From assembly GCF_039555335.1 (NCBI RefSeq), contig NC_092642.1, positions 23,727,262 through 23,791,261 of the forward strand: DNA of 64,000 nt, in the 5' to 3' direction. The translations under genes and the position numbers were made by a program. Positions within the stretch are counted from its first letter, which is position 1; every line of letters begins with the position of its first letter. This DNA comes from Amphiura filiformis. Lineage: Eukaryota > Echinodermata > Ophiuroidea > Amphilepidida > Amphiuridae. Below the pieces are notes generated by a model, which saw nothing but the letters and a program-made list of their open reading frames with translations, did no database searches and was not told where the DNA came from. This document shows positions 21,001-29,099 of the stretch, one piece after another.

Positions 21001-21813
21001 GTTAGCCCAGTAGATCAGATTACATCTCAAATACATAAGTTGTTACTATCTGGATAAATGATAATCTAAACAATAATATATTTAAAGCCATATTATAACA
21101 TTTGCTGAGGAAAACACCCTAAAAAATTTTCAAGTCTGGTTTTTACACGATTGTAATGTACTTTAGTCAATAAAGATACTCTGCAAAAATCAAGACTTTA
21201 GTGCTGCAGTTCAACGAAGGAACCGGCATTTTATTATTACGATGGAAATATTAATCGAACACATATACACAGTATATTGTACACGGCGTGCGGGATACAC
21301 ATAATACACATCCAGAGGATCGTACCGTATTGAAACCGCGGGAGTAACTTGCATGGGCACTAGTAGTAAATTCCAATTTTCTATGCTTTACCTCACTTGT
21401 TCGGCTCAAAATTAAAAGGGGACATATCTGACAGTAAAAGCTAACATTTTGTGGAAAATAAATACTAATCTAATTTTACAGAAATGTTATAATATGGCTT
21501 TAAAGCAGCATAATAATTATATCAGACTAACCTCTTTAAATATGCAAATAGGGGCCTACTCGAGTTATTTATTGTGTATCATTTCCTGGGTCATTTAATA
21601 TGTAAGTACTCAATAGAACATTGGATTGTGATTAGATACAAATTTATGTAGGTTCACATAATTGACACTCATGGTGTTCCTATTAATCAATTTGTGTTTT
21701 CTGTGCGGGTTTTGTTTCATTTTTAGGTCAGCACTGACGAACTAAAAAACAGCATCACTGCTTTTGAAGACTTCGTACAGTCTGTAGACATTGTTGCCAT
21801 CGACAAGATGTAA
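40..21813 (+). CDS. Composite gene: RPA70N OB-fold + RING/B-box + eEF1B GEF (5' partial)
   Basis: Gene model built by hand from exons 40-99, 8801-8906, 9800-9918, 10703-10762, 11276-11329, 11864-11914, 16081-16994, 17813-17864, 19561-19710, 20720-20787 and 21727-21813 (stop TAA). All introns are GT..AG and intron phases agree at every junction (1,2,1,1,1,1,0,1,1,0), so the joined coding length gives 573 residues without a stop. Domain order: RPA70N, which in RPA binds checkpoint and repair partners; a Gly/Pro/Gln/Ser-rich linker of repeated exons; RING C3HC4 and B-box, the usual front end of TRIM E3 ubiquitin ligases; coiled coil; then the eEF1B domain that exchanges GDP on eEF1A. The start codon and about 35 residues lie left of the window. 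The domains are well supported. That they form one transcript is inferred from phase and order; neighbouring separate genes or gene remnants remain possible. A candidate AATAAA lies at 23022-23027. Confidence 0.66.
121..843. repeat. Foldback element in RPA70N intron
   Basis: Outer arms TACTGCGCCAATAAAGTATC (from about 123) and the complement ending GATACTTTATTAGCGCAGTA, with inner arms at about 233-330 and 582-690 (GACACCACATTGAATCCAAT and its complement). No transposase frame. Confidence 0.8.
1287..1450 (+). repeat. Two-copy tandem repeat, about 78 bp unit
   Basis: Two nearly identical direct copies of a unit beginning GCCGTTGGTGCATCTT and ending TTTTTCATGTCTTGCAACT. The short reading frames across it are repeat artefacts. 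From 1450 to 3710 nothing else was recognised; the DNA is AT-rich intron. Confidence 0.8.
3713..4335. repeat. Long foldback element, family F1 copy 1
   Basis: Arms of about 290 bases meet at a small loop near 4000-4015; for example GATCAATTGAAAATTTTGAC (about 3948) is answered near 4053. Ends carry ATGAGCGTTTCGACAGTATT and its diverged complement. Diverged copies lie at about 37595-38225 and 51236-51978. Confidence 0.85.
4709..4782 (-). repeat. tRNA-like sequence (pseudo-tRNA or SINE head)
   Basis: Reverse strand reads GGCGATTTAGCTCAATTGG then TTAGCGC (box A-like), followed by GGTCCAAAACC (degenerate box B). The anticodon stem (TTATG/CCGCG) and acceptor stem do not pair, so this is not a functional tRNA. 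Confidence 0.5.
5630..8702. mobile_element. 3 kb terminal-inverted-repeat element without recognised ORF
   Basis: Ends are inverted copies: TTTTCACAGTAAAGGGTGTA at about 5639 and its complement ending near 8690. The motif TTTCGGAGGCTTCA recurs on the plus strand at about 6166, 6348, 6692, 6708 and 6884, and once inverted near 8312. No transposase was recognised. The interior has a second, nested palindrome (7070-8130). It sits in the large RPA70N intron and is probably a non-autonomous DNA element. Confidence 0.6.
7070..8130. repeat. Nested long inverted repeat inside the 3 kb element
   Basis: Left arm (about 7070-7430) and right arm (about 7780-8130) are diverged complements. The clearest pair is TTTTGTCAGAATTTCCGTTT (about 7397) against AAACGGAAATTCTGACAAAA (about 7794), and the AAGCACATC/GATGTGCTT pair just outside it. 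Confidence 0.7.
8801..8906 (+). CDS. RPA70N exon b
   Basis: Follows a good pyrimidine tract (ctacctctctgtag) and ends at donor GTTAGT. It starts with two bases that complete the split codon of the previous exon (Ala) and encodes MLAVQLNKLIDDSTMELFS followed by VIQLDRFVCNPLPDN. This matches RPA1 residues about 57-91 (FMLATQLNPL, CQIHRFIVNTLKDGR). The arginine in LDRF corresponds to human R81. Phase 1 in, phase 2 out. Confidence 0.85.
9083..9347 (-). mobile_element. tRNA-promoter repeat with TAACCCTAACACC ends, copy 1
   Basis: Begins TAACCCTAACACC and ends GGTGTTAGGGTTA, a terminal inverted repeat of 13 bases. Inside, on the minus strand, lies a tRNA-like box B, GGTTCGAATCCC. A related copy in the opposite orientation is at 58205-58461. 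It combines SINE-like promoter sequence with MITE-like ends. Confidence 0.65.
9540..9580 (+). pseudogene. Decayed duplicate of RPA70N exon c acceptor
   Basis: TTGCTTTCAG then GTTGGTCATGATCCTGTAG mirrors the true exon at 9800 (TTGCTTTCAG, GCGTGTCATGATTGTGTTAG), and about 90 bases upstream are similar as well. In the exon frame it meets a TAG after six codons. It is a short tandem duplication 258 bases upstream that has lost coding capacity. Confidence 0.55.
9800..9918 (+). CDS. RPA70N exon c and start of linker
   Basis: Acceptor ttgctttcag, donor GTGGGT; phase 2 in, phase 1 out. Encodes RRVMIVLEVSILQPG, then RNKIGNPVSLAASALLTNQQ, matching RPA1 RRVVILMELEVL and VKIGNPV, the last strand of the N-terminal OB-fold. 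The Arg pair equivalent to human R91-R92 is kept. After IGNPV the sequence becomes linker-like. No DBD-A exon of RPA1 was found downstream, so the RPA similarity ends with this domain. Confidence 0.82.
10190..10398 (+). mobile_element. CAGTGGC-type small element (hAT-like MITE remnant)
   Basis: Starts CAGTGGCATAGCCAGG and ends near GCTACACCACT, a common hAT-type end pair. Parts of it were carried along in the linker-exon duplications (10800-10965, 11365-11525). Confidence 0.5.
10703..10762 (+). CDS. Linker exon, copy A
   Basis: 60-base phase 1-1 exon (acceptor tttgtgctag, donor GTAAGA). Encodes GGPSVVAQRPAWMQQSRGFL. First of four near-identical small exons, each within a duplicated block of about 0.58 kb. 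Length is a multiple of three, so adding or removing it keeps the frame. Confidence 0.65.
   Translation, partial: EDLLSLHRDQLGCSNQEVF
11276..11329 (+). CDS. Linker exon, copy B
   Basis: 54-base phase 1-1 exon, acceptor caatttctag, donor GTAAGA. Encodes GGPSVVAPVGMQQSSGFL, a copy of exon A with a two-residue deletion. Confidence 0.65.
11864..11914 (+). CDS. Linker exon, copy C
   Basis: 51-base phase 1-1 exon, acceptor cattttctag, donor GTAAGA. Encodes GGPSVVAQRPAGMQQSR; the final GFL of copy A is missing. It can join directly to the RING exon at 16081 in frame (split codon G|CT, Ala). Confidence 0.65.
11939..12744. mobile_element. 806 bp hAT-like element splitting the linker-exon block
   Basis: Terminal inverted repeats CAGAGAAGATGTAATAAAGA and its complement ending CATCTTCTCTG, flanked by a 7-base direct repeat GTAAAAC. 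A 101-residue open frame inside (12090-12395) resembles nothing I know. It lies just after linker exon C, so it inserted after that copy existed. Confidence 0.75.
12904..13020. repeat. Partial copy of TTAA element with AGCCATATT ends
   Basis: TTAAAGCCATATTGTAACAT followed by TTGCTGAGGA matches the left end of the complete element at 21086-21499. The right end was not found. From 13020 to 13650 no further gene was seen. Confidence 0.5.
13822..14371. repeat. Foldback element inside linker block D
   Basis: Ends TATGAAGAGATTTGTTTCAA and the complement near 14350-14371 (TTGAAACAAAGCTCTTCATA), with a further arm CAAAACCCCTTACATCCAC repeated near 14163. It interrupts the duplicated intron sequence between CAATTACAAGTA and GTAACACTGAG. 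Confidence 0.75.
14466..14518 (+). pseudogene. Linker exon, copy D, frame-breaking
   Basis: Fourth copy of the linker exon with intact acceptor (ttatctag) and donor (GTAAGA), diverged to read GGSMVFRLAGMQQPSGLG. It is 53 bases long and leaves in phase 0. Joined to the RING exon it shifts the frame into one that stops at 16243-16245. It is therefore a decayed exon, skipped in productive transcripts, or a poison exon. Confidence 0.6.
14880..15670. repeat. Diverged GAGTACCCCCCC-type element
   Basis: Contains TTTTTCAAGACCAATTTTGG and TATACC words shared, inverted, with 18909-19283, and ends near CTGAGTACCCCCCC (15652). Partly degraded; the boundaries are uncertain. Confidence 0.4.
15734..15901. 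repeat. Foldback hairpin before the RING exon
   Basis: Nearly perfect arms of about 75 bases (GGAAACATAACATGCATAGG and its complement) around a short loop near 15815. It would form a strong hairpin in the intron RNA upstream of the RING exon acceptor. Confidence 0.85.
16081..16994 (+). CDS. RING finger, B-box and coiled-coil exon (TRIM-like)
   Basis: One long exon of 914 bases; acceptor ttcttttcag, donor GTAAAA, phase 1 in, phase 0 out. About 20 residues in is a complete C3HC4 RING: CSIC, then CLHTFCQQC, then CPKC. About 75 residues later a B-box follows: CSKH, then FFCRSCDQLICSLC and HRYC. The last zinc ligand, usually His, is Cys here. The following 150 residues are charged and helical (coiled coil), ending in LSGSVKKMIQKLELKK, which looks like the leucine-zipper region that precedes the acidic part of eEF1 delta. 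Family knowledge: RING-B-box-coiled-coil proteins are E3 ubiquitin ligases. No SPRY, NHL or filamin domain follows. An internal ATG (HMSQK) could have been the start of an ancestral separate TRIM gene. Confidence 0.9.
17098..17160 (-). repeat. Non-LTR retrotransposon or SINE 3' tail fragment
   Basis: An (ATT)n run adjoining AGCACTTATATGGCGCTCTA and AACAATAGCTCAGCGCCT, typical of L2-like tails that end in a short simple repeat. The rest of the intron (17160-17812) shows nothing recognisable. Confidence 0.4.
17813..17864 (+). CDS. Lysine-rich connector exon (eEF1B-like)
   Basis: 52 bases, acceptor gattttcag, donor GTAAGT; phase 0 in, phase 1 out. Encodes VAELKKQSKAAADKKPK, a Lys/Ala stretch like the segment between the leucine zipper and acidic region of eEF1 delta. 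It bridges the coiled coil and the GEF exons in frame. Confidence 0.7.
18468..18760 (-). mobile_element. tRNA-derived SINE
   Basis: Minus strand has box A TGGTCGAGTGGATAAGGCGC and box B GGTTGCGAGTTCGAGCCC at tRNA spacing. A conserved-looking body contains TGTGTCCTTGGGCAAGGCAC. A SINE of the Ser/Leu tRNA type is likely. Confidence 0.8.
18909..19283. mobile_element. CCCGGGGGTACTC foldback element
   Basis: Starts CCCGGGGGTACTCAGTAC and ends CTTGAGTACCCCCCCCGG. Inner inverted words GGTATATGAATGGGTCC and TTGGTATATTTATGGG occur. Located in the intron before the first GEF exon. Confidence 0.7.
19561..19710 (+). CDS. eEF1B GEF domain, exon 1
   Basis: Encodes KHRRKKQKRDESVAKSWVLL, then DIKPRDDKTDLGALE and DGLVWRN. 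This matches the eEF1B beta/delta signature (AKSSILLDVKPWDDETDM.. DGLVWG). The invariant Trp of WDD is Arg here. Donor GTAAGT, phase 1. The acceptor used in this model is aatccag at 19560, which has a weak pyrimidine tract. A stronger acceptor, gtttgtgcag at 19518, would add DDQGFDLIY and then a TGA at 19545-19547 in the same frame. Confidence 0.8.
20065..20245 (+). mobile_element. Penelope-like element fragment (GIY-YIG region)
   Basis: The frame from 20065 reads FSTAMEPHRTKNKLLPQQ, then VEAVYEIPCGDCSSSYIGET and GCPFG. The VYxIPCxxC..YIGETG signature is that of the GIY-YIG endonuclease of Penelope-like retroelements. The frame is lost after about 60 residues. A dead 3' fragment inside the intron between GEF exons. 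Confidence 0.65.
20316..20670 (+). repeat. Dispersed repeat family R2, copy 1
   Basis: Shares long blocks, in inverse orientation, with about 53150-53490: TTGAAGCCCCATTCGAATAC, ACGGCTTTCGGCTGTACCGC and TTGTCATTTGGTATTTTTGA have complements there. An internal hairpin, TAGATACTGTCAGTATCTA, is present. Confidence 0.75.
20720..20787 (+). CDS. eEF1B GEF domain, exon 2
   Basis: 68 bases, acceptor tcttcacag, donor GTGAGT; phase 1 in, phase 0 out. Encodes NLIPIGDGMKKLQIQCEVED plus DK, matching the core strand [22 protein letters not shown] of eEF1B. Confidence 0.9.
20836..21014 (+). repeat. Intronic minisatellite, about 38 bp unit
   Basis: Four to five copies of a unit containing the palindrome GTCCAGTAGATCTACTGGAC followed by TAGCTTCATAAAAAGTAA. 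One copy is truncated. Lies just after GEF exon 2. Confidence 0.9.
21086..21499. mobile_element. TTAA-flanked MITE, AGCCATATTATAACATTT ends
   Basis: Inverted ends AGCCATATTATAACATTT and AAATGTTATAATATGGCT, flanked on both sides by TTAA, the piggyBac-type target duplication. 414 bases, no ORF. Confidence 0.8.
21727..21813 (+). CDS. eEF1B GEF domain, last exon and stop
   Basis: Acceptor catttttag; encodes VSTDELKNSITAFEDF, VQSVDIVAIDKM and TAA. It matches the eEF1B C-terminus (VGTDMLEEQITAFEDYVQS). In yeast eEF1B alpha the penultimate Lys205 reaches into the Mg-binding site of eEF1A; Lys is penultimate here too, so the exchange function may be intact. Confidence 0.9.
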   Translation, partial: VSTDELKNSITAFEDFVQSVDIVAIDKM

Positions 21814-22775
21814 ACCGGACCAATACAGGAATTGTGCCAACTGATTCAGACCAGGCACACAATAATAGCAAGACCTGTTTACTCAATGGCTCTTCCAGTT
21901 GAAATCCATACTCCCCTATGAAAGATATTACCTTAATCTGCCACACAGGGAATGTAGATTTCAAATAGAGTCGCCAATTTCAAATCGAGTCAACCATTCA
22001 GGTACCCACATTTGAAATCCTCACCCCCTGTGTGGAAGATTAAGGTCATATCAAACATATGGGGTGTATGAATTTCAACTGGAACAGCCCAATGATAGAT
22101 TTCTTGACACTTGGGTAGAGCAATATTATTGGATTATCCGGAACTACCTGCAAACAAAGTGCAAAATGAACTTGATCAACTTTGGCTTATAATTGGTGAA
22201 AATTATTTGGTTTATGTTACGCATGTGTCAATGAAGTCCCAACTTATGCTCGCTTAAATTCACATAAGCAAGCGGCAGCCACACAACTAGCTGAAGTACT
22301 GCGTTCACACCATTCTATATCTATATTCTACATGTATATTAATACATGATTTTACAAGTCTCCATTTTTGTTGTCAATTATAAGCCGAACAAGGTTGTAA
22401 CTGGTACTGTATTTCAGAACAAAATCTTTGGTGACACAATCAATCAAGATGACTGAAATTGATCAAATTTGAGATAATTTAAAGATGTGTTGAAATACAT
22501 TTCTCTGTTGATTACATTATGGAAATACCCATGTCTCAAAAACTAAAACTTTAATTTGGATGATAATGAATTTCAAAATGAAAATTTCTTGTGTGATTTG
22601 CTTTTGCCTTGATTCTTGCAAAGCTAAGATAAGATTTCATTTGAGGTAGAGCAGAAGGATAAAACCTTCAAAGTAAATATAGGGTGCACACTAGTAAATA
22701 GCCACCATTGACTTTCTGTACAAACAGGGTCTGGGAAAACATAATTTTCTTGATCTGAGAGCGACTCAGTTCTTC

Positions 22776-22933
22776 AAAACTTACCCTTTCTGCAAGTTGA
22801 AGGTCAGATAAAGACAGGCAGTTCAGTGAAAACGTACCGAGTCCAGTGACTTTTCGCAGAAAATTGCCGACTAGATCACCCTGTAGCTCACACCGCTTAA
22901 GCCAGCTCACAAATCTGAGTAGATTGGTATTTC
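22776..22933 (-). CDS. Candidate exon of an unrecognised gene
   Basis: Minus strand: acceptor GTGTTTTCAG, open exon, donor GTAAGT. It would encode NTNLLRFVSWLKRCELQGD and SLNCLSLSDLQLAER. Composition looks coding and both splice sites are good. I do not recognise the protein and found no partner exons. It lies downstream of the composite gene on the opposite strand. Chance or a repeat-borne fragment is quite possible. Confidence 0.25.
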
Positions 22934-23427
22934 TGAAAACACATTTTGAAAGTTTAGCCAAATCTTCATTATAAAAAGTTGGATCCTGTTCATTTTTCAT
23001 GTACAATCTATCTAAATGAGGAATAAATATGAATCAGGGCCTAATATAGTCACATGGCACTTTCTCACTTTTCGAAACACTGATTTTTCTTCCAAGGGTA
23101 TAGGAGATTTGTATTTACAGGTGTGTACTCATAAAGGACGTCCAAGAGTATCCAGACAAGAATGAGAGACATACATACAAAATGCTAACTAATTCAACTC
23201 ATGACTTCCAAATATTACCAGAAATAACTTGAAAGGTGGCTGTATTCCAGGGTGAATATCATGCTTATGTATGAACTTCCAAAAATAACCAACACTTTAT
23301 TCAGATTTTTGACACCCTAAATGATGTACTTCTTGATGTTTTGTGTTCAAGGTCCTGTCAAACTTTTATGTTTTTGATGTTTTTGACACGTAAATGATGA
23401 ACGTGCTTACAGCAAAATTGTTAAATT

Positions 23428-23615
23428 AGAGAATAAAGGTATTGGTTTTAGCCACTGGAGTGCATCTATCGTCTCATATAACACGGGCGACATCATTATT
23501 TTAAGTAAAACAATGAGGCGAAGCCGAATTGTTTTACGCCAAAAATAATGATGTCGCCTGTGTTATATGAGACGATAGATGCACGACAGCGGCTAAAAAC
23601 AATACCTTTATTCTC
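23428..23615. repeat. Foldback element
   Basis: AAAGGTATTGGTTTTAGCC with GCATCTATCGTCTCATATAA on the left and their complements on the right (TTATATGAGACGATAGATGC at about 23563). From 23615 to 26555 there is no supported gene, only AT-rich DNA. Confidence 0.85.
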
Positions 23616-26555
23616 ATTCTTAAACACTTCAATTCAAATAGAAATATCATAAGTATTTTAATCAAATTAAATCCTACATTTTACAAGGAACTACCTAGGG
23701 CTTTAAATCGATCAGTCCCGTTGTTGCTATGCGCCGCCGATTGGTTCAAATAGCGAGCACGCGTATCGCGTTGATGCACATGAGCCGACCCGTGTGATAT
23801 CACACGGGTAAGAACCAATGAGATTGCAGGAACGTTCTCAAGTGTTTAAGAATCTTTTTTTATACTGCTTCTAATTAAATTCCAAGTAGTTTATTCACAT
23901 ATAGACTATGCCATGTTATTATTCATGATGAACGCAGCATTCAGTTGAACTCGAAATTATACCGATATTTATTACATCAAAATACTAGTATAAAATGGTT
24001 ATGAAAAAGTTTATATAATTATATTTGTGACAGTAAAAGTAAAGTATACGTATATAGGCTTATATTATTGAATGCAACATATCATAATGGCATAACTATA
24101 ATGGTACTTCAATACTGAACAATTCTAATTTTAGAATCTGCCAGTTTATTAATCGCGAAAGCCAGAGTTAAAAATCGACTATGGACTTTGAATTTTAAAC
24201 GGGACTTTCATAGGGCAAAGTCCCTCAACGCGGCTGTGTACTCTAGCCATTGTTTCTTTCGCGAAATTGAGCTTTTTTGAAATGTATTTACTTTGTTATG
24301 TTTTATAAATACAAGGAAAGAAAATCCAGATTTGTTAACTCTAACTGCTCTATTTTATGGATTTTATTTCACTATTTCACTCGTTTCCGCAATTGAAAGG
24401 AAAGCAAAAAAAGTTTTGTAGTCGCGCAATTTGTTAACGGACAGATACGCTACGCATACGCAACGCTTATCTGCATGCGCGGCGCATCTTATGGAAGCAC
24501 CACGGAAGCACTGATTTCACAAAATCCTAGCGGTCAAATGGCTCCGTTTTAACTGATAAAATGCGAATTTTTTTCAAGTTCTTTCCCCCGATTTAAACAT
24601 CAAGATATAAAAAGATGTTTCCCAAACTTCTCAAGGGGCTGTGGATTTATCCGATGTTCACGTAATGTAAGGTAGAAAAACGAGAAGTGCCGCATTCTCC
24701 TGTGAGCTTCGATCCAAGTACAAAATGTGACCACTTTATACTTCAACGGTCTTTATTTCAATGTTCATTTTCTGGGTAAAATGACGATTGATTTAGGTAC
24801 ACGATAACTCAATAAATACAGCATCTATAGGTAAGCAATTATGCTCATCATAAAAAGCATGATCGACTTAAGAAACAGTTTTCTCATTTTTTTATATTTT
24901 GGTCTATTTCCAATTTTAGGCATCATTTTGTGCAAATAGGCGTTTGTGAATTTTAAAAAGTTCATTTTGATGCCTTATATGGTCAATGTCTCAAAAAATA
25001 AGGCCAATATCAAAAAAACTATAAAAGAAAACGTTTTTGGAATGGTGCCTCAAGACTAAGAAAAAAACAAAACAAACATTTTTGGAAAGAGTGTTTTTTT
25101 GTTATGATGTACCAAACAAAAATTGCCAAAAATTCACTTTTTTTGTGATTTCTTCATAATTGTTGTTTTTACACCAAATCTGTATTTATATTGAGATTCA
25201 TTGATGTCTTGCCTTTATAAAAATGTATACTTTTATATGTCTTGCGTGAATAATTGCAAAGTTATGGTACTTTTACTACATGCATGTCTGTGAGTACACA
25301 ACAGAGGGAGTACGGTGACTGAAAAGACCAGATGTGAAAATCTATCAATTGTGCACAAATTAATTGAATCAGAGTTCTAAGCTTAAATGCAATAGCCAGA
25401 GTATGCACAGTTGGCAAGTGATCTCCGAGTGAGATTTTCTTTAAAAGTGCACTTTTTGTATATATCATGTGTACATTTCAAAATTTGAATTCGGGGCCTT
25501 TAAAATTGATGAGAACCCTTAGAATTTTGGACTTAGTGGCCCAAATGGCCCTTGAATAAAACAGACCATTTGTGTTCTGATAGATTTACATCCATTTATG
25601 TCTGAAACTCTGAATGAATTTGTACAACTACTGCTGATGAAGGCAGGGTCCATGCATGAATGACGGCATGTGGACATACTTGGTATGCTCTCTTCTACTG
25701 AGTTGTGCCGAGGGCACGATGTTTGATTTCTTATTATTTTTCATGTTGCCCTTTAAAATTAAAAAAAAATAATTAAAAAATGTCAAATTGTGTTAAAATA
25801 TGTATCATTTGTTGAACATAATTTATGTGCAGCTTTGAGAGTAATTTACATAGGATTTTGGAGACAAAATCTGATAATTGTGTGGAGATACAGAATCATC
25901 TGAATGGTAGAACAAACAAATTTAACCTTTTCCTGGAATGTGTAGACCGTATGCTTTCTGTTCCTACGGATTTTGATACTGAAATAATTCTTAAAATAAC
26001 GTTCTTTGATGATGTTGGCATTTCTAGAGGCAAACATGTAGGCTCATTTCGCAATGTGCAAGACAAGCCATGCCCTGTATTGTACCTGTGCTGGGATTAC
26101 GTACCAGGGTCTATCGATTAACATATTAATATTATGCATGCTTGTTCTACTGAGGATAATTTATAAACCCGCAACTCGCATGGTACAATGGGTAGAAGCC
26201 GTTTCCAGTCCCTTCATCTTCATACACACAGTCCCTGTTGTGAATGACATACTTGGTATGCTATCTTCTAAGCTACTCATGATGGTTTGGATGACATACT
26301 TGGTATGCGATCTGCTGCTGATGAGGGTGTGATGACATACTTGGCATGCTATCTTATCTAGCTACGAAGGTGTGGATAATATACTTGGTATGCGATTTGC
26401 TGCTGATGAAGACAGATCATAGGGACTTAAAATGTCCAAATGTTTCCCAATAAAGTGGCAATGTGGTAATCATCATTATTGACTTAGGCCTACAATGCCA
26501 GACCTGGGTTTATTTTAAATGTTTATTTTTGTCAGTATTTCTTAGAATTTTGTTA

Positions 26556-26685
26556 AAGAGGAAGCCCTGCCAAAGCAGTTCTTCAGATTCAGAGATAACA
26601 TTGTCACAGATTAATTTGATAATCTGGCAGGTTTGGTTTACCCCAGAAGAACTGCTCTGGCATGGGTGGGCTTCCTCTTTAAAAC
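26556..26685. repeat. Short foldback element
   Basis: AAAGAGGAAGCCC and AGCAGTTCTTC at the left end pair with GAAGAACTGCTCTGG and GGGCTTCCTCTTT at the right. The overlapping opposite frames are a by-product of the palindrome. Confidence 0.8.
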
Positions 26686-27164
26686 CACATATCATTTCCT
26701 GTAGTCTGTCTCATCTCAAGTGATGCCATGTTGGATTTTGCAGTGGCAGATTTCTAATAGTGTGAGCTAACCTTATCATGTGGGGGGGCAAACACACGCT
26801 TTTGTTCATGGCCCCTGACCTTCGGGCACCTGGATTTTGTCCACATTAATCATAATGATACAGCTGTGGAGCAGAGAGGGGAGGGAGAGAGTGAGAGGAT
26901 AGGAGATTGCAGAGAGTGCAAATACAACAACCAGAGTGGGAGGGGGGTCTGAACTCCTAAGTGTCACATAAATATGGACCAGAGTAACATCAGTCTTTAA
27001 TTTGAGTTTGGGCCATGGAAAATTGATGAAGACCCGTATATTTCAAGATCAATAGTCCTTATTTGGAAAACTGGGGTGGACCCTTGCCTCTTTTATATCC
27101 CCAACATTGCATAATTTCATTAAATTATGAACAAAAATTATAACATTCTTAAAATGTGACATGA

Positions 27165-27390
27165 TCTGCTCCATGGAGACCAAAGGAGGCATTTTTAAAA
27201 GTTATTATAATTATTTCCTTATACAAACATTAAGCTATACTTGGTACTAAAGTTTAAGTTATGAAGATTTGTGATGTGTATTTTGTTATGTATTTTATTG
27301 TTTTTTTACTCCATAATTTTGCCTTGTAAATCTCAATTTCAAATTTGCCGCCTTTGGTCTCAATGGACCAGATCGTGTCAATGGACCAGA
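27165..27390. repeat. Foldback element
   Basis: ATGATCTGCTCCATGGAGAC with CAAAGGAGGC on the left answers GCCGCCTTTGGTCTC and ATGGACCAGATCGTG on the right, where the last part is repeated twice. Confidence 0.6.
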
Positions 27391-27398
27391 TCGTGTAC

Positions 27399-27627
27399 CA
27401 GGGTTGTAGCTAGGATATTTTTAGTGCCGGGTGGCATTTGATGAAAATCTTGCATTTTTGGCAATATGCCGTCAAAATTGACCAAATTCTTGACTAATGC
27501 AGTAAATTTGTACAATTTTGGTTCTGAGTGGTGGGCTCCAGTGCTAAAATTGCAGTTGAGTGGCGGGCTCCAAAACTGAGTGGTGGGTTCTGTCGCCCAC
27601 CACCGCCCACTATAGCTACAACCCTAC
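27399..27627. mobile_element. CAGGGTTGTAGC MITE, copy 1
   Basis: Starts CAGGGTTGTAGCTAGGATAT and ends TAGCTACAACCCT. Very similar to the better preserved copy at 45741-45967. No clear target duplication is left here. Confidence 0.75.
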
Positions 27628-27714
27628 CCAGCACCCTTATAATTACCACACACCTGTATTGAAATAAGATGCATTAAGCAAACCGTATCAAGTTATGGAT
27701 CAACTCTCGTAATC

Positions 27715-28920
27715 TACTGCTGATGAGGGTGTGGATGACATACTTGGTATGATATCTAGTGCTGATGAGGGTGTGGATGACATACTTGGTATGATATCTA
27801 GTGCTGATAAGGGTGTGGATGACATACCCAGCAAAACACAAAAAGCGTTTTAAATAAGGTCATGAAAACGATTTGTATGAATACACACTGCAACAATATT
27901 TTTAAAATGTGTTCAAAATGTTCTTGTAAACTATTTTTGCAAACATTTTTTGCTAAATATTTTGTCAACTCTTAAATAACATTATGTTAAAATATTTGCA
28001 CCCAGCAAACACAGAAATGTTCTTAAAATGTTTTTTACAAAACGTTTTAATAACATTTAAATGTCGAGTTATATAAAGGTCATGAAAACGTTTTTTAAAA
28101 ATTTATTGCAAATATTTTGGGCAAACATTTTTCGCAAAATATTTTTTTCAACCCCAAAATAACATTCTGTATAGAATGTTTTGTATCAAGTTTTCAAAAA
28201 TGTTTTTGGAATGTTATTAAAACGTTTTTATACCCTTTATATAACCCGACATTTTAACATTTTCTGTAAAACATTTTGTGTGTGCTGGCCAGTAGATTAT
28301 CAGAAAATGTTTTTTAATGTTATGAAAACGTTTTATACTCTTAATATACCCTTTATATAACCCGACATTTAAACGTTTTCTGACAACCTTTTTATAACCT
28401 TTTGCGAATGATGTCAAAAACGTTTTGTGTTTGCTGGGTATGATATCTACTGCTGATGAGGGTGTGGTTGACATACTGGTATGACTATGATATCTACTGC
28501 TGATGAGGATGTGGATGACATACTTTGTATGCTATCTACTGCTAATGAGGGTATCAATGACATATTTGATATGCTATCTACTGCTGATGGGGCTGTGGAT
28601 GACTTGGTATGTTATCTACTGATATGATGAGGGTGTGGATGACATACTTGGAATAACTGATTAACTGCTAATGAAGGTGTGGATGACAATACATGGTATG
28701 CTATCTACTGCTGATGAGGGTGTGCATGGAATGCCATCTACTGCTGATGAGGGTGTGCATGGTATGCCATCTACTGCTGATGAGGGTGTGGATGACATAA
28801 CATGGTATGCTATCTACTGCTGATGAGGGTGTTGATGATACTTATGTACAGTGTATGTGATCTGCTGCTGGTGAAGGCATGGATAACATATACCTGTACC
28901 TGGTATATTGCTATCTACTG
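27715..28920 (+). repeat. Minisatellite, about 42 bp unit
   Basis: Many copies of CTACTGCTGATGAGGGTG followed by TGGATGACATACTTGGTATG, interrupted at 27828-28438 by a transposon. Scattered related copies already start near 26240-26420. Confidence 0.85.
27828..28438. mobile_element. TA-flanked CCCAGCAAACAC MITE in the minisatellite
   Basis: Left end CCCAGCAAAACACAAAAAGC, right end ACGTTTTGTGTTTGCTGGG, flanked by TA (Tc1/mariner-type target). A second copy of the end sequence, CCCAGCAAACACAGAAATG, lies inside at about 28003, indicating nesting. AACGTTTT-type words recur throughout. Confidence 0.75.
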
Positions 28921-29099
28921 CTGCTGTTGAGGGTATGACATCCAACCAGCTCCCAACAAAACCCGGAACAAGTTGCCTGGCATGTTTTTGAGTTATAGGC
29001 CTTTAATAAAGATGACATTCCCATAAAAAACTAGAGCGATAACCGCACCATAGCTGAACCATGTGGGTTCGGCAGTATTTGTGGTAGGCCTATACCTAC

